Origin: Burkholderia stabilis
GTDB lineage: Bacteria; Pseudomonadota; Gammaproteobacteria; Burkholderiales; Burkholderiaceae
Assembly: GCF_001742165.1 (NCBI RefSeq)
Contig: NZ_CP016443.1
Span: 1,798,001-1,862,000 of the forward strand
DNA: 64,000 nucleotides
Direction: 5' to 3'
A model generated the notes under the pieces. The model saw nothing but the letters and a program-made list of their open reading frames with translations, was not told where the DNA came from and did not search any database. This document shows, piece by piece, positions 7,785-17,200 of this stretch (position 1 is the stretch's first letter; each line of letters opens with the position of its first letter). The translations under genes were made by a program, and so were the position numbers.

Positions 7785-8747
7785 TCATTCGCCGGGTTCC
7801 GCCTGAATGCGCTCGTCGGCGTGGCGCTCGCGTGGCGCAATCCGCGCCACCGCCGCGCGCGTGTGCGCGATCTCCGCTTCGAGCCAGTCGAGAAACCGCC
7901 TGACCTGCGGCTCGCGTTCGCGCCCGGGCCGGCACAGCGCGACGAAGCGCGCGCCGGCAAGCCGCACCGCCGGCTCGATCGGCGTCAGCGCGCCACGCTC
8001 GACGTGCTCGGCCACCAGCACCGAACTCAGCAACCCGACGCCCTGCCCGAGCAATACGGCCTGCAGCGCGTATTGCTCGTCGTCGTAATGCCGGAACACC
8101 GCGCGTTCGAGCCACGCTTCCCGGCCGGCCGCGCGACACCATGACGCCCACTCGACCAAAACGGGCAGCGGCGTATCCCACACGGTCTCGATCAGTTCGA
8201 GCCGCTCGTCCGTGCGATGCGTATCGAACCCGGCGGCCGCATACGCGCCGAAATACTCGTCGATCAGCGCAATCTCGTGCAGCGCCGGGAACGTGCGCGA
8301 CGTTGCACGAATCGCGAGATCGATGCGCGCGTCGCGTTCGAGATCGGCGAGCGCATTGCCGGTTTCGACCTTGATGTTCAGTTGGGGATCGACGCGACGG
8401 AACCGGCCGAGGCGCGGGATCAGCCACATCGCGGCAAATGCGGGCGTGGTGGTCAGCACCAGCGTGCGCTCGTCGGCGGCTTCGGGTCGCACCGCGTCGA
8501 GCCCGCGGCTCAATGCGAGCAATGCATCGTGGCACGCGCGAAACAGCCGCTCGCCCTCCTCCGTGAGCCGCACGCCGCTCGCGCCGCGCTCGAACAGCAA
8601 CACGCCGAGCCGGCTTTCGAGCGACTTGATCTGATGCGACACGGCGGCCGGCGTCACGGACAGTTCGTCCGCGGCGGCCTTGAACGTGCCGAGCCGCGCC
8701 GATGACTCGAATACACGCAATGCGGTCAGGGGAATTTTCGAGAACAC
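7785..8747 (-). CDS. LysR-family transcriptional regulator (GcvA-like)
   Basis: This 320-residue protein has an N-terminal winged HTH (LTALRVFESSARLGTFKAAADELSVTPAAVSHQIKSLE in frame) and a LysR effector-binding domain from about residue 90. The LTALRAFE and AAxELxVTPxAVSHQIKxLE pattern is that of the GcvA/AmpR subgroup. It is divergent from a PACE-family efflux gene, and a 25-bp near-perfect palindrome lies between them (8771-8795). This arrangement resembles aceR/aceI in Acinetobacter, where a LysR regulator controls a PACE pump in response to its substrate. Control of the pump gene is therefore inferred. Confidence 0.9.
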   Translation of the reverse strand: MFSKIPLTALRVFESSARLGTFKAAADELSVTPAAVSHQIKSLESRLGVLLFERGASGVRLTEEGERLFRACHDALLALSRGLDAVRPEAADERTLVLTTTPAFAAMWLIPRLGRFRRVDPQLNIKVETGNALADLERDARIDLAIRATSRTFPALHEIALIDEYFGAYAAAGFDTHRTDERLELIETVWDTPLPVLVEWASWCRAAGREAWLERAVFRHYDDEQYALQAVLLGQGVGLLSSVLVAEHVERGALTPIEPAVRLAGARFVALCRPGREREPQVRRFLDWLEAEIAHTRAAVARIAPRERHADERIQAEPGE

Positions 8748-8770
8748 GGGGCCTCGCGGGCCGGATGCGG

Positions 8771-8795
8771 CCGGGTTGAATTCGATTCAATCCGG
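8771..8795. promoter_or_regulatory. Palindromic LysR operator between regulator and efflux gene
   Basis: A 25-bp inverted repeat centred on C8783 has arms CCGGGTTGAATT and GATTCAATCCGG. Ten of twelve pairs match, and the core TGAATTCGATTCA satisfies the T-N11-A LysR box. It is 24 bp upstream of the regulator start and about 100 bp upstream of the pump start. Confidence 0.6.
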
Positions 8796-8894
8796 GTGAG
8801 ATTAGGTGAATTGAAGCACGTGCGCAACGCGGTTAGCCTTGCTGGACGTCGCGGCACGGTGCCGCGGCGGTTGCCGTCGAACCGGAGAAACAAC

Positions 8895-9320
8895 GTGCAA
8901 GGCCTACCCCGCAGGATCACGCAGGCGGTGCTGTACGAAGCGATCGCCATTTCCTGCATCTCGCCCGTGATCGCGACGATCTTCAAGCAGGGCCTCGTCT
9001 ATTCGGGCGCGCTGTCGGCGACGATGTCGGCGATCGCCCTGCTGTGGAACATGATCTTCAACGCGCTGTTCGAGCGCTGGGAAGCATCGCGCCGGCAGCC
9101 GGCGCGTACGCTGGGGCGGCGGATCCTGCACGCCACCGGATTCGAGGGCGGGCTGATCTTCATGCTCGTGCCCGTCGTGTCGTGGTGGCTCGACATTTCG
9201 TGGCTCGACGCGTTCGTCGTCGATATCGGGCTGTTCGCGTTCTTCTTCTGCTACGCGTTTGTCTTCCAGTGGGCGTTCGATCGCGTGTTCGACGTGCCGG
9301 CGGCGACGAAGGGGTCGTGA
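8895..9320 (+). CDS. PACE-family efflux transporter (AceI-like)
   Basis: This 141-residue protein is read from a GTG start at 8895 with GGAG 9 bp upstream. This start places a glutamate at position 15 (RRITQAVLYEAIAI), the position of the essential Glu15 of AceI, which supports the choice over the longer frame from 8796. Four hydrophobic helices form two tandem bacterial transmembrane pairs. The WNMIFNALFERWE motif at the end of helix 2 is the PACE signature. Family members export biocides such as chlorhexidine, and natural polyamines. It is divergent from its likely LysR regulator. Confidence 0.9.
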   Translation: MQGLPRRITQAVLYEAIAISCISPVIATIFKQGLVYSGALSATMSAIALLWNMIFNALFERWEASRRQPARTLGRRILHATGFEGGLIFMLVPVVSWWLDISWLDAFVVDIGLFAFFFCYAFVFQWAFDRVFDVPAATKGS

Positions 9321-9353
9321 CGGTTGCGTCCGCAAGCAACCGTGCAAAAAACG

Positions 9354-9388
9354 ACGCGGCCTTCCCGCTCGATGCGGGAAGGCCGCGT
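9354..9388 (-). terminator. Intrinsic terminator of the choline transporter operon
   Basis: A perfect 15-bp stem (ACGCGGCCTTCCCGC paired across TCGAT) is followed on the minus strand by CGTTTTTTG. It lies 54 bp past the choX stop codon and also sits between convergent genes, so it may act weakly for the efflux gene as well. Confidence 0.85.
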
Positions 9389-9442
9389 TTCGTCATGCCG
9401 GCGCGCCGCCCTCTTCGGCCGGCGCGGCGATCACGTCAGCGC

Positions 9443-10390
9443 TCAATGCACGCCGAGATAGGCCTTCACGGCCGGCAGCCCCGGCTTGCCGTCGAGCGTC
9501 GTCACGCCCGCGAGCCACTTGTCGAGCGCCTGCGGGTTCGCCTTCAGGTACTCGGCCGCGGCCTTGTTCGGGTCTTCCTTGTTCATGATCGGCACCATCA
9601 CGTGGTTCTCGATCGTCGTCGTGAACTGCAGGTTCGACACGAACTTCGCGACGTTCGGGCAGCGCTGCGCGTAGTCGGGCGGCGTTGCCGTCAGCACCTT
9701 CGCTTCGCCGTAGTTCGGGCCGAACACGTCGTCGCCGCCGCTCAGGTAGTCGATCTTCATCTGCACGTTCATCGGATGCGGTTCCCACCCGAGGAAGACA
9801 ATCCACTGCTTGTCGCGAATCGCGCGGTTCACCTCGACCAGCATCCCGGCCTCGCTCGACTCGACCATCTTGAACTTGCCGAGGCCGAACTGGTTGCCGT
9901 CGATCATCTTCTTGATCAGCAGGTTGCCGTCGTTGCCCGGTTCGATCCCGTAGATCTTGCCGTTCAGCTTGTCCGCGTATTTCTGGATGTCCGCGAACGA
10001 CTTCAGGCCGCCCTGGTACACGTAGTCGGGCACCGCGAGCGTGTATTTCGCGCCGGTCAGGTTCGGCGTCGAGAGCACCTTGATCGAGCCGGCCTTCGTG
10101 AACGGCTGGATGATCGGGTCCATCGTCGGCGACCAGTAGCCGAGGAACACGTCGATCTGCTTGCTCTTGATCCCGGCAAACGTGATCGGCACCGATGCGA
10201 TCGTCTTCGTCGGGTTGTAGCCGAGCCCCTGCAGCATCGTCGAAGCAAGGCCCGTGGTCGCCGCGATGTCGGACCAGCCGACGTCCGCGAAGCGCACGTT
10301 CTTGCATACGGGCGGATCGGCCGCATAAACGGCCGACATCGGCGCGGTTATCCCGATCCCGCATACCGCTGCGATCAATAGGCGCTTCAT
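9443..10390 (-). CDS. choX: Choline/glycine-betaine ABC transporter periplasmic binding protein
   Basis: This 315-residue protein starts MKRLLIAAVCGIG; the longer frame upstream is rejected because this ATG begins a clean signal peptide cleaved near VYAAD. The OpuAC/ChoX-type fold is indicated by VRFADVGWSDIAATTGL, FLGYWSPTMD, YGIEPGNDGN and FLGWEPHPMN. The last two contain aromatic residues that form the quaternary-amine cage in ChoX. It is the last gene of a minus-strand unit choV-choW-araC-choX, followed by a strong terminator. Likely substrates are choline, betaine or carnitine; the motif pattern favours choline. Confidence 0.88.
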   Translation of the reverse strand: MKRLLIAAVCGIGITAPMSAVYAADPPVCKNVRFADVGWSDIAATTGLASTMLQGLGYNPTKTIASVPITFAGIKSKQIDVFLGYWSPTMDPIIQPFTKAGSIKVLSTPNLTGAKYTLAVPDYVYQGGLKSFADIQKYADKLNGKIYGIEPGNDGNLLIKKMIDGNQFGLGKFKMVESSEAGMLVEVNRAIRDKQWIVFLGWEPHPMNVQMKIDYLSGGDDVFGPNYGEAKVLTATPPDYAQRCPNVAKFVSNLQFTTTIENHVMVPIMNKEDPNKAAAEYLKANPQALDKWLAGVTTLDGKPGLPAVKAYLGVH

Positions 10391-10499
10391 CTGTCTTCTC
10401 CTCAAAGTGATGTCGTTTGCATGAATGCGGGATCGTTTATTGAAGCCGCGCACCGCGATCCCGGCGGCGTCGCGCCCGAATGATTCGGGCCGGCGCCGG

Positions 10500-11498
10500 T
10501 CAGCGCCCCGGCAGCCTGCGTTCGTAGCTCGGCGCGTGGCCGAACTGCGCACGGTAGGCCTTGCTGAAATGACACGGCGAATGAAAGCCGCAGACCGTCG
10601 TCACGCGCGCGATCGACGCATCGGTCGTGCGCAGCAGGTCGCGCGCGCGCTTCAGGCGCAGCGTCAGGTAATAGTGGGTCGGCGATACGTTCAGGTACAC
10701 CTTGAACATCCGCTGCAGGTGCCGCTGCGACAACCGCACGAGCCGCGCGAGTTCCTCGAGCGACAGCGGTTCCTCGATGTTCGCCTCCATCAGCCGCACG
10801 ACTTCGATCAGCTCCGCGCGCGAGAAGCCGACGCGCGCATCGACGGGAATCGGCTGCGTGTCGGTCGAGCTGCGGATGCGCTCCAGGATGAACTGCTCCG
10901 ACACCTGCGCGGCAAGCTGCTGGCCGAACCGCATGCCGACGAGGTTCAGCATCAGGTCGAGCGGCGCGGTGCCGCCCGTGCAGGTCAGCCGGTCGCGATC
11001 GACGACGAACAGCTCGTCGGCGAAACCGACCTGCGGAAACTCGGAATGCAACGCGGACAGGTTCTCCCAGTGCACGGTGCAGCGATAGCCGTCGAGCAAC
11101 CCGCTCGACATCAGCGCGTACGCGCCGGTGCAGATGCCGCCGAGCGGCAACCCGCGTTCGGCGAGCGCCGCGAGCGTATCGCGCGCCCCTTCGTCGACCA
11201 CGTCGCGGATCCGAATGCCGCCGCACACGATCATCACGTCGGGCAGGTTCGCGTAATCGAGCGCCTGCGTGGGCCGTATCGCGATGCCGTTGCTGGCATG
11301 CGCGGGCGCGCCGTCGAGCGAGTAGATCGACCACGTGTAATGGTCGGCGCGCCCGACGTAGTTCGCCATCCGAAGCACCTCGACCGCGCTCGAGAACGCG
11401 ATCATCGAGAAGTTCGGCAGCGTCAGGAAGCCGAAATGGGCGAGGGACGAAACCGGTGAAACGCAGGCGGCGGGCGCGACAGCGACGGCGGACGTCAC
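10500..11498 (-). CDS. GlxA-type AraC regulator with DJ-1/PfpI domain (GbdR-like)
   Basis: This 332-residue protein has an N-terminal DJ-1/PfpI-like domain (about 20-195, FGFLTLPNFSMIAFSSAVEVLR, CGGIRIRD, GICTGAYALMSSGLL) and a C-terminal AraC double HTH (about 225-325, SLEELARLVRLSQRHLQRMF, PTHYYLTLRLKRARDLL). The family includes GbdR, which activates choline and glycine-betaine catabolic and transport genes in pseudomonads. Its place inside the cho transporter operon, between permease and binding protein, supports that role. A 21-bp-period direct repeat upstream of choV (13751-13778) is a candidate binding site. Confidence 0.88.
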   Translation of the reverse strand: MTSAVAVAPAACVSPVSSLAHFGFLTLPNFSMIAFSSAVEVLRMANYVGRADHYTWSIYSLDGAPAHASNGIAIRPTQALDYANLPDVMIVCGGIRIRDVVDEGARDTLAALAERGLPLGGICTGAYALMSSGLLDGYRCTVHWENLSALHSEFPQVGFADELFVVDRDRLTCTGGTAPLDLMLNLVGMRFGQQLAAQVSEQFILERIRSSTDTQPIPVDARVGFSRAELIEVVRLMEANIEEPLSLEELARLVRLSQRHLQRMFKVYLNVSPTHYYLTLRLKRARDLLRTTDASIARVTTVCGFHSPCHFSKAYRAQFGHAPSYERRLPGR

Positions 11499-11603
11499 AT
11501 CGGTCTCCTGGCGACGAGGTTGCAGGGAGCCAGCCCCGCGGCAATCGCCGCGGAAGCCGTTATCGATTCGGGGAAGGCGGCCGGAATCCCGGCCGCCAGT
11601 CGG

Positions 11604-12500
11604 TCAGGCCTGTGCGGGTGCAGTCTTCACGCGAAAGAGTTGCTTGAGGCCCGAGAACAGCGGCGCCTTCACGGTGCCCGGTGCGCGGCCGAAGCTTTCG
11701 GTGATGCGGTCGAGAATGATCGCGAGCAGCACGACCGACAGACCGCTTTCGAAACCGAGGCCGATGTCGAGGCGCTGGATACTCGCGAGCACGTCGTTGC
11801 CGAGACCGCCCGCGCCGACCATCGACGCGATGATCACCATCGACAGCGCCATCATGATCGTCTGGTTCACGCCCTGCATGATCGACGGCAGCGCATTCGG
11901 GAACTGCACCTTGTACAGCAGTTGCCACGGCGTGCAGCCGAATGCCTGGCCGGCTTCGACGATCTCGCGGTTCACGTGGCGGATGCCGAGGCTCGTCAGG
12001 CGCACCGCGGGCGGCATCGCGAAGATCACCGTCGACAGGATCCCCGGCACGCGGCCGAGACCGAACAGCATCGCGGCCGGAATCAGGTAGACGAAAGCCG
12101 GCATCGTCTGCATCAGGTCGAGGATCGGGCGCACGATCGCGGCGACCCACTTGCTCTTTGCCGCCCAGATGCCGAGCGGGATGCCGAGCACGAGGCTGAT
12201 GATCGTCGACGACAGCGTGAGGCCGAGCGTGATGACCGTCTGGTCCCAGAAGCCCGTCGCGAAAATCAGCAGCAGCGACGCGGTGGTGAACAGCGCGAAA
12301 CGCCAGCCTACCCGCCACAGCCCGACGCCGATGAAGATCGCCATCATCAGCCACATCGGGATCGCCTGCAGGCCGTGCTCGACGAATGCCGCGAGACCTT
12401 CGATCGCCTGACCGATCGCGTCGAACGTCTTCGCGTCGTGGTCGAGCAGGTAGTGAACGGACTGGTCGACCCAGGTACCGAGCGGAATCATTTCAGACAT
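11604..12500 (-). CDS. choW: Choline/betaine ABC transporter permease
   Basis: This 298-residue protein has an N-terminal extension, then six or seven hydrophobic helices and the binding-protein-dependent permease EAA-like loop (REIVEAGQAFGCTPWQLLYKVQFP) that docks on the ATPase. It is of the OpuAB/ProW type. The start codon region overlaps the end of the ATPase gene by 8 bp, consistent with translational coupling. It acts as the homodimeric inner-membrane channel with ChoV and ChoX. Confidence 0.9.
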   Translation of the reverse strand: MSEMIPLGTWVDQSVHYLLDHDAKTFDAIGQAIEGLAAFVEHGLQAIPMWLMMAIFIGVGLWRVGWRFALFTTASLLLIFATGFWDQTVITLGLTLSSTIISLVLGIPLGIWAAKSKWVAAIVRPILDLMQTMPAFVYLIPAAMLFGLGRVPGILSTVIFAMPPAVRLTSLGIRHVNREIVEAGQAFGCTPWQLLYKVQFPNALPSIMQGVNQTIMMALSMVIIASMVGAGGLGNDVLASIQRLDIGLGFESGLSVVLLAIILDRITESFGRAPGTVKAPLFSGLKQLFRVKTAPAQA

Positions 12501-13662
12501 GGGAACCTCGCGAACGCGTGATGGCCTTCAGGATGAGCGCACGATCGACCGAGCCGCAGTAGCAGCCGTCGTCGTCGACGACGGGCAGTGCATTCGGGCT
12601 CGCGACCACGCGCGCAACGACATGTTCGAGCGACGCATCGTGACGGATGCTTTCGATCGGCCGCACGGACGGCGTGGCCTGACCGATCGCATCGCGCGTG
12701 ACGAAGCCGCGGATCTTGCGTTCGGCGTCGAGCACGAACGCGTATTCGGCGCTGCCGTTCAGCGTCGCCGCGACGTTCGCGGCATCGCACTTCGACACGA
12801 GCGGCACGGCGCCCGTCTGCATCAGGTCGCCGGCCGTAAGGTAGCGGCTCGTATCGATGCCGTCGAAGAACGCGCGCACGTAATCGTCGGCCGGGTTCGC
12901 GATGATGTCCTGCGGCGTGCCGACCTGCACGAGCCGGCCGCCTTCCATGATCGCGATGCGGTTGCCGATGCGCAGCGCTTCTTCCAGATCGTGCGACACG
13001 AACATGATCGTGCGGCGCTGTTCCTTCTGAAGCTGCAGCAGCACATCCTGCATTTCCCGGCGCTTGAGCGGATCGAGCGCGGAGAACGCTTCGTCCATGA
13101 TCATCAGCGACGGGTTCACGGCGAGCGCGCGCGCGAGGCCGACGCGCTGCTGCATGCCGCCCGACAGTTCGGACGGCAGCTTGTGCGAGAACGGTGCGAG
13201 GCCGACCTGCTCGAGCACTTCCATCGCGCGCCGTTCGCGCTCCTTCTTGCCGACGCCCGCAACCTCGAGGCCGAACGCGGCGTTCGACACCACGGTGCGA
13301 TGCGGCATCAGCGCGAACGACTGGAACACCATGCTCATGTCCTTGCGGCGCAGCGCGGTCAGCGCCGAGCGGCGCGCCGACGCGACGTCGAGCCCGTCGA
13401 TCATCACCTTGCCGGCGCTCGGATCGACCAGCCGGTTCACGAGACGGATCAGCGTGGATTTGCCGGAGCCGGACAGGCCCATCAGCACAAAAATTTCGCC
13501 TTCCTGCACATCGAAGGAGACGTTGTGCACGCCGACGACCTGACCGGTACGCTTGAGTACCTCGTCTTTCGTCGAGCCGGCGGCGAGCATGTCGAGCGCC
13601 TGCTGGGGGTTGCTTCCAAACACCTTGCACAGACCTTCGACTACGACCTTGGGGGCATCCAT
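12493..13662 (-). CDS. choV: Choline/betaine ABC transporter ATPase with CBS domains
   Basis: This 389-residue protein has an N-terminal extension typical of ProV/OpuAA, Walker A GLSGSGKST at 62-70, signature LSGGMQQR near 165, Walker B LMIMDEAFSALD near 186, and the H-loop FVSHDLEEAL. Two C-terminal CBS-type segments (about 280-389) in this family sense ionic strength or nucleotides. It is the first gene of the operon and faces a 616-bp region shared with the divergent DUF2339 gene. ATP binding and hydrolysis residues are intact. Confidence 0.92.
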   Translation of the reverse strand: MDAPKVVVEGLCKVFGSNPQQALDMLAAGSTKDEVLKRTGQVVGVHNVSFDVQEGEIFVLMGLSGSGKSTLIRLVNRLVDPSAGKVMIDGLDVASARRSALTALRRKDMSMVFQSFALMPHRTVVSNAAFGLEVAGVGKKERERRAMEVLEQVGLAPFSHKLPSELSGGMQQRVGLARALAVNPSLMIMDEAFSALDPLKRREMQDVLLQLQKEQRRTIMFVSHDLEEALRIGNRIAIMEGGRLVQVGTPQDIIANPADDYVRAFFDGIDTSRYLTAGDLMQTGAVPLVSKCDAANVAATLNGSAEYAFVLDAERKIRGFVTRDAIGQATPSVRPIESIRHDASLEHVVARVVASPNALPVVDDDGCYCGSVDRALILKAITRSRGSHV

Positions 13663-14278
13663 CGAAACCTTCTCCTCGTGTAGCAGGGACTCACGCGAGT
13701 CATAGCGTGCCTACATAGTTGCCAGAAAAAACCCCGACCTGCCGACGAATTACGACAAACGCTTGCGCAAATACGACACACCCGCCAGCCCCGCCACGCG
13801 GGCCGCGGCGCGGCCCGCCCCCGATTGCGGCGGCGCAATACGCGCACGCCCAGCAACGACGGGCATCGCACTCCGGACTTGTGCGCAGCAGCGCGACACG
13901 CATCGCATGAGGTTTTGAGCCAATGCGCATCGGCCACGCGTCGCTTTGCGACAAATTCACGTCCAATCCGGCGGCGCTCTGTTCAGACGAAAACGTCCAT
14001 CGCATTCACCGGTAAAAAGCATGACCGTGCAAAAAACCGTTCGGCGACACCGGACGGCGCACGCCGCGATACCGCGCCAACCCCGGAAATTCGCGACGGG
14101 CCGCTGTGATACATTCGCCGCAAACACGCTGATTGCGACGTTGCCGCGGGCCTTTCGCACGAGGGTCCGCCACGCGGCACGCGCATGCCGGTTCGCCTGC
14201 CGGCCGTGCTGAAACCGCCTCGATCCGGTGCAAGCCGCGAGCGAAGGACGATAACGATGCGAGAGAGGGAGCAAGGCG
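13663..14278. other. 616-bp intergenic region upstream of choV and the DUF2339 gene
   Basis: No convincing gene is present; the open frames here lack protein-like composition and ribosome-binding sites. It must hold the divergent promoters of the cho operon and of the DUF2339/DUF3999 pair. The only clear pattern is a direct repeat at 13751-13778. Confidence 0.6.
13751..13778. promoter_or_regulatory. Direct repeat, candidate AraC-family (GbdR-like) site
   Basis: TACGACA occurs at 13751-13757 and again at 13772-13778, exactly 21 bp (two helical turns) apart. Extended similarity is TACGACAAAC versus TACGACACAC. AraC-family dimers commonly bind such direct repeats. The site is about 90-115 bp upstream of the choV start on the minus strand. 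Confidence 0.4.
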
Positions 14279-17200
14279 TTGAACTGGGCATTCGCCGTAA
14301 TCGGTTTCATCGTGGGCGGCATCGCCGCATTGATCGGGGATTTCTCGGCCGCGAACGGCGCGCTGCTCGGCGCCGCCGTCGGGTTCTGCATCGGCCACGC
14401 GCTGCAACAGCGCAAACGCAAGCACACGAGCGCCACGCCCGACGCGTTCGCGATGCCCGCAACGACGCAACCGCCGCCCGCGACGCTCGCCGATCGCGTC
14501 GCGCGCCTCGAAGCAACCGTCGAGACACTCACGCGCGAACTCGATTCGCTGCGCGGCCAACTGGCCGGCGCGAAGGCTGGTGCAAACGCTACCGGTACCG
14601 CCGCGCAATCCCCTTCTTCCGGCCTTGCCGGCACCCCATCCGCGCCGCTGCCGCCCATGGCTTCCGCAACGCAGCCGAAGCCGCCCGCGCAACCGGCCGT
14701 TGCGCACGCAAGCATGCCAGCCTCCACGTCGGCGCCGGCTCCTGCCGCACCGACCACCGCCGCGCGCACGCAAGACGCACCCGTCGCCCGTGCGACGGCG
14801 AACGCACCCGCAACACCGCCCCGTACTGCCCCACCCGTCCCGCGGGAACCCGGCATCGCCGAGCGCGCATTCAGCGCCGCGCGCGACTGGCTGCTCGGCG
14901 GCAACACGGTCGTGCGCGTCGGGATCGTCGTGCTGTTCTTCGGCGTCGCGTTCCTGCTCAAGTACGCGGCCGACAACAACATGCTGCCGATCGAATTCCG
15001 CCTCGCGGGCACGGCGCTCGCCGCGGCCGCGCTGCTCGCGATCGGCTGGCGCGTGCGCGCGCGCCGCGCGGCGTACGGCCTCGTGCTGCAGGGCGGCGGC
15101 ATCGGCATCCTGTACCTGACGATCTTCGCCGCGACGAAGCTGTATGCGCTGCTGCCCGTCGGCGCCGCGTTTCCGCTGATGGTCGCGGTCTGCGCGCTGG
15201 GCGCGTTCCTCGCGGTGAAGCAGAACGCGTTGCCGCTCGCGTTCATGGGCAGCGCGGGCGGCTTTCTCGCGCCGGTGCTGCTGTCGACCGGGCACGGCAA
15301 CCACGTCGCACTGTTCAGCTACTACGCGCTGCTGAACGCGGGCATCTTCGCGATCGCGTGGTTCAAGGCATGGCGGCCGCTGAACCTGCTCGGTTTCGTG
15401 TTCACGTTCACGATCGGCTCGGCATGGGGCGTCACGGCCTACCGCCCCGCGCTGTTCGCGAGCACCGAGCCGTTCCTGATCCTGTTCTTCCTGATGTATG
15501 TCGGCATCGCGCTGCTGTATGCGGTGAAGCGCGAGCTGGCGCTGCGGCACTACGTGGACGGCACGCTCGTGTTCGGCACGCCGATCGTCGCGACCGCACT
15601 GCAGGCCGCGCTCGTGAAGGACATGCCGTTCGGGCTCGCGTGGAGCGCCGTCGCGCTGTCGGCGTTCTACGTGGTGGTCACCGCGTGGCTCGCACGGCGC
15701 CGCGAGCGTCTCGCGCTGCTGTTCGAATCGATGCTCGCGCTCGCGGTGATCTTCGCGACGCTCGCGGTACCGCTCGCATTCTCGGGCCCGACGACCAGCG
15801 CCGCATGGGCGATCGAAGGCGCGGCCATCGTCTGGCTCGGCGTGCGCGAGAAACGCCTGCTGCGGTTCGGCTTCGGGCTGCTGATGCAGGTCGCCGCGGC
15901 CGGCGCGTTCTTCACGAGCCTGCTCGGGCCGGCCGACGCCACCGCGCTGCCGGTGCTCAACAGCCCGTATATCGCGATGCTGCTGATCGCGCTCGCCGGC
16001 CTGTTCACCGGCTGGTGGCTGCACGGGCGCAACGAAGCGCGCGCGTGGCACGCATGGATGCCCGAGATCGGCGCCGCGGCCGCGGCGTGGGGGCTGCTGT
16101 GGTGGGTGAGCGGCGGGCTGCACGAGATCCTCGTCTACGCGAGCCGTCACGTCGACCTGCATGCCGACCGCTTCGTCGTCGATACGACCGCGCTGTTCGC
16201 GGCCGGCACCGCGTGGCTTGCGCACGTCGCACGCCGCCGGCTGGCGTGGCCGCTCGCCGAATGGCCCGCGCTCGCGCTGACGCCGGTGCTTGCGCTGCTC
16301 GCGCTGCGCACGTTCGATGCGCACGAAGCGCCGCTGTCCGGCATGGGCGCGTTCGCGTGGCCCGTTGCCGTCGCCGCATGCGTGGCGCTGCTGTGGCGCC
16401 AGTCGCGCGGTACGGCGAGCGCCGATGGCGCGACGGCCGCGGCGCCGGGCAGCGGGCCGTCGATGGCTGCAAGCCTGATCGCGCCGCTGCATACGCTGAT
16501 GTTCTGGACGCTGTGCGGGCTGCTGTCGCTCGAAGGTTTCTGGCGCCTGCGCGCATTCGTGCCCGAAGGCGCGTGGAGCTGGAGCGCGTGGGCATACGGC
16601 TTCGGCGCGCTGCTCCTGCTCGTGTCGGGCCCCGGCTCGCGCCTGCGCTGGCCGGTCGCGGCGTTTCCGCGCGCCTACCAGGTATGGGGCGCGGCGCCGC
16701 TCGCCGCGCTGCTGTGGCTGTGGAGCATCGCCAGCGTGACCAGCGACGGCGACGCATCGCCGCTCTTCTGGCTGCCGCTGCTCAATCCGCTCGACATCGC
16801 GCAGTGCCTGATCTTCGTCGCGTTCGCCGTGTGGCTGCGCCGCCTGAAGACGCTCGGCATCGCATGGCATCCGCGCGTCGTCGACTATGCGGCGATCGCG
16901 ACCGTGTTCCTGTGGTTCAACGCGCTGCTGCTGCGCACGCTACATCACCGCTTCCACACCGGCTACGACGTCGATGCCGTGCTGTCGTCGTTCGGCGTCC
17001 AGCAGGTGTTCATGGTCGGCTGGAGCCTGTTCGCGTTCGCCGGCATGTGGCTGACGCGCCGCGACGGTATCGCCCGCGTGTGTGCGCTCGCGTCGCTGCC
17101 GCTGATCGTCGTGATGTGGGTGTGGACCTTCTACGCGAACTTCACGCAGGACGGCGGAAGCTGGGCGCGCGTGCCGCTCTTCAATCCGCTCGATCTCGTG

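Noticed and set aside
8796..8894. 33-residue N-terminal extension of the PACE transporter
   Set aside because: The GTG start gives the conserved Glu at position 15 and has GGAG upstream; the extension is Arg-rich and unlike the family.
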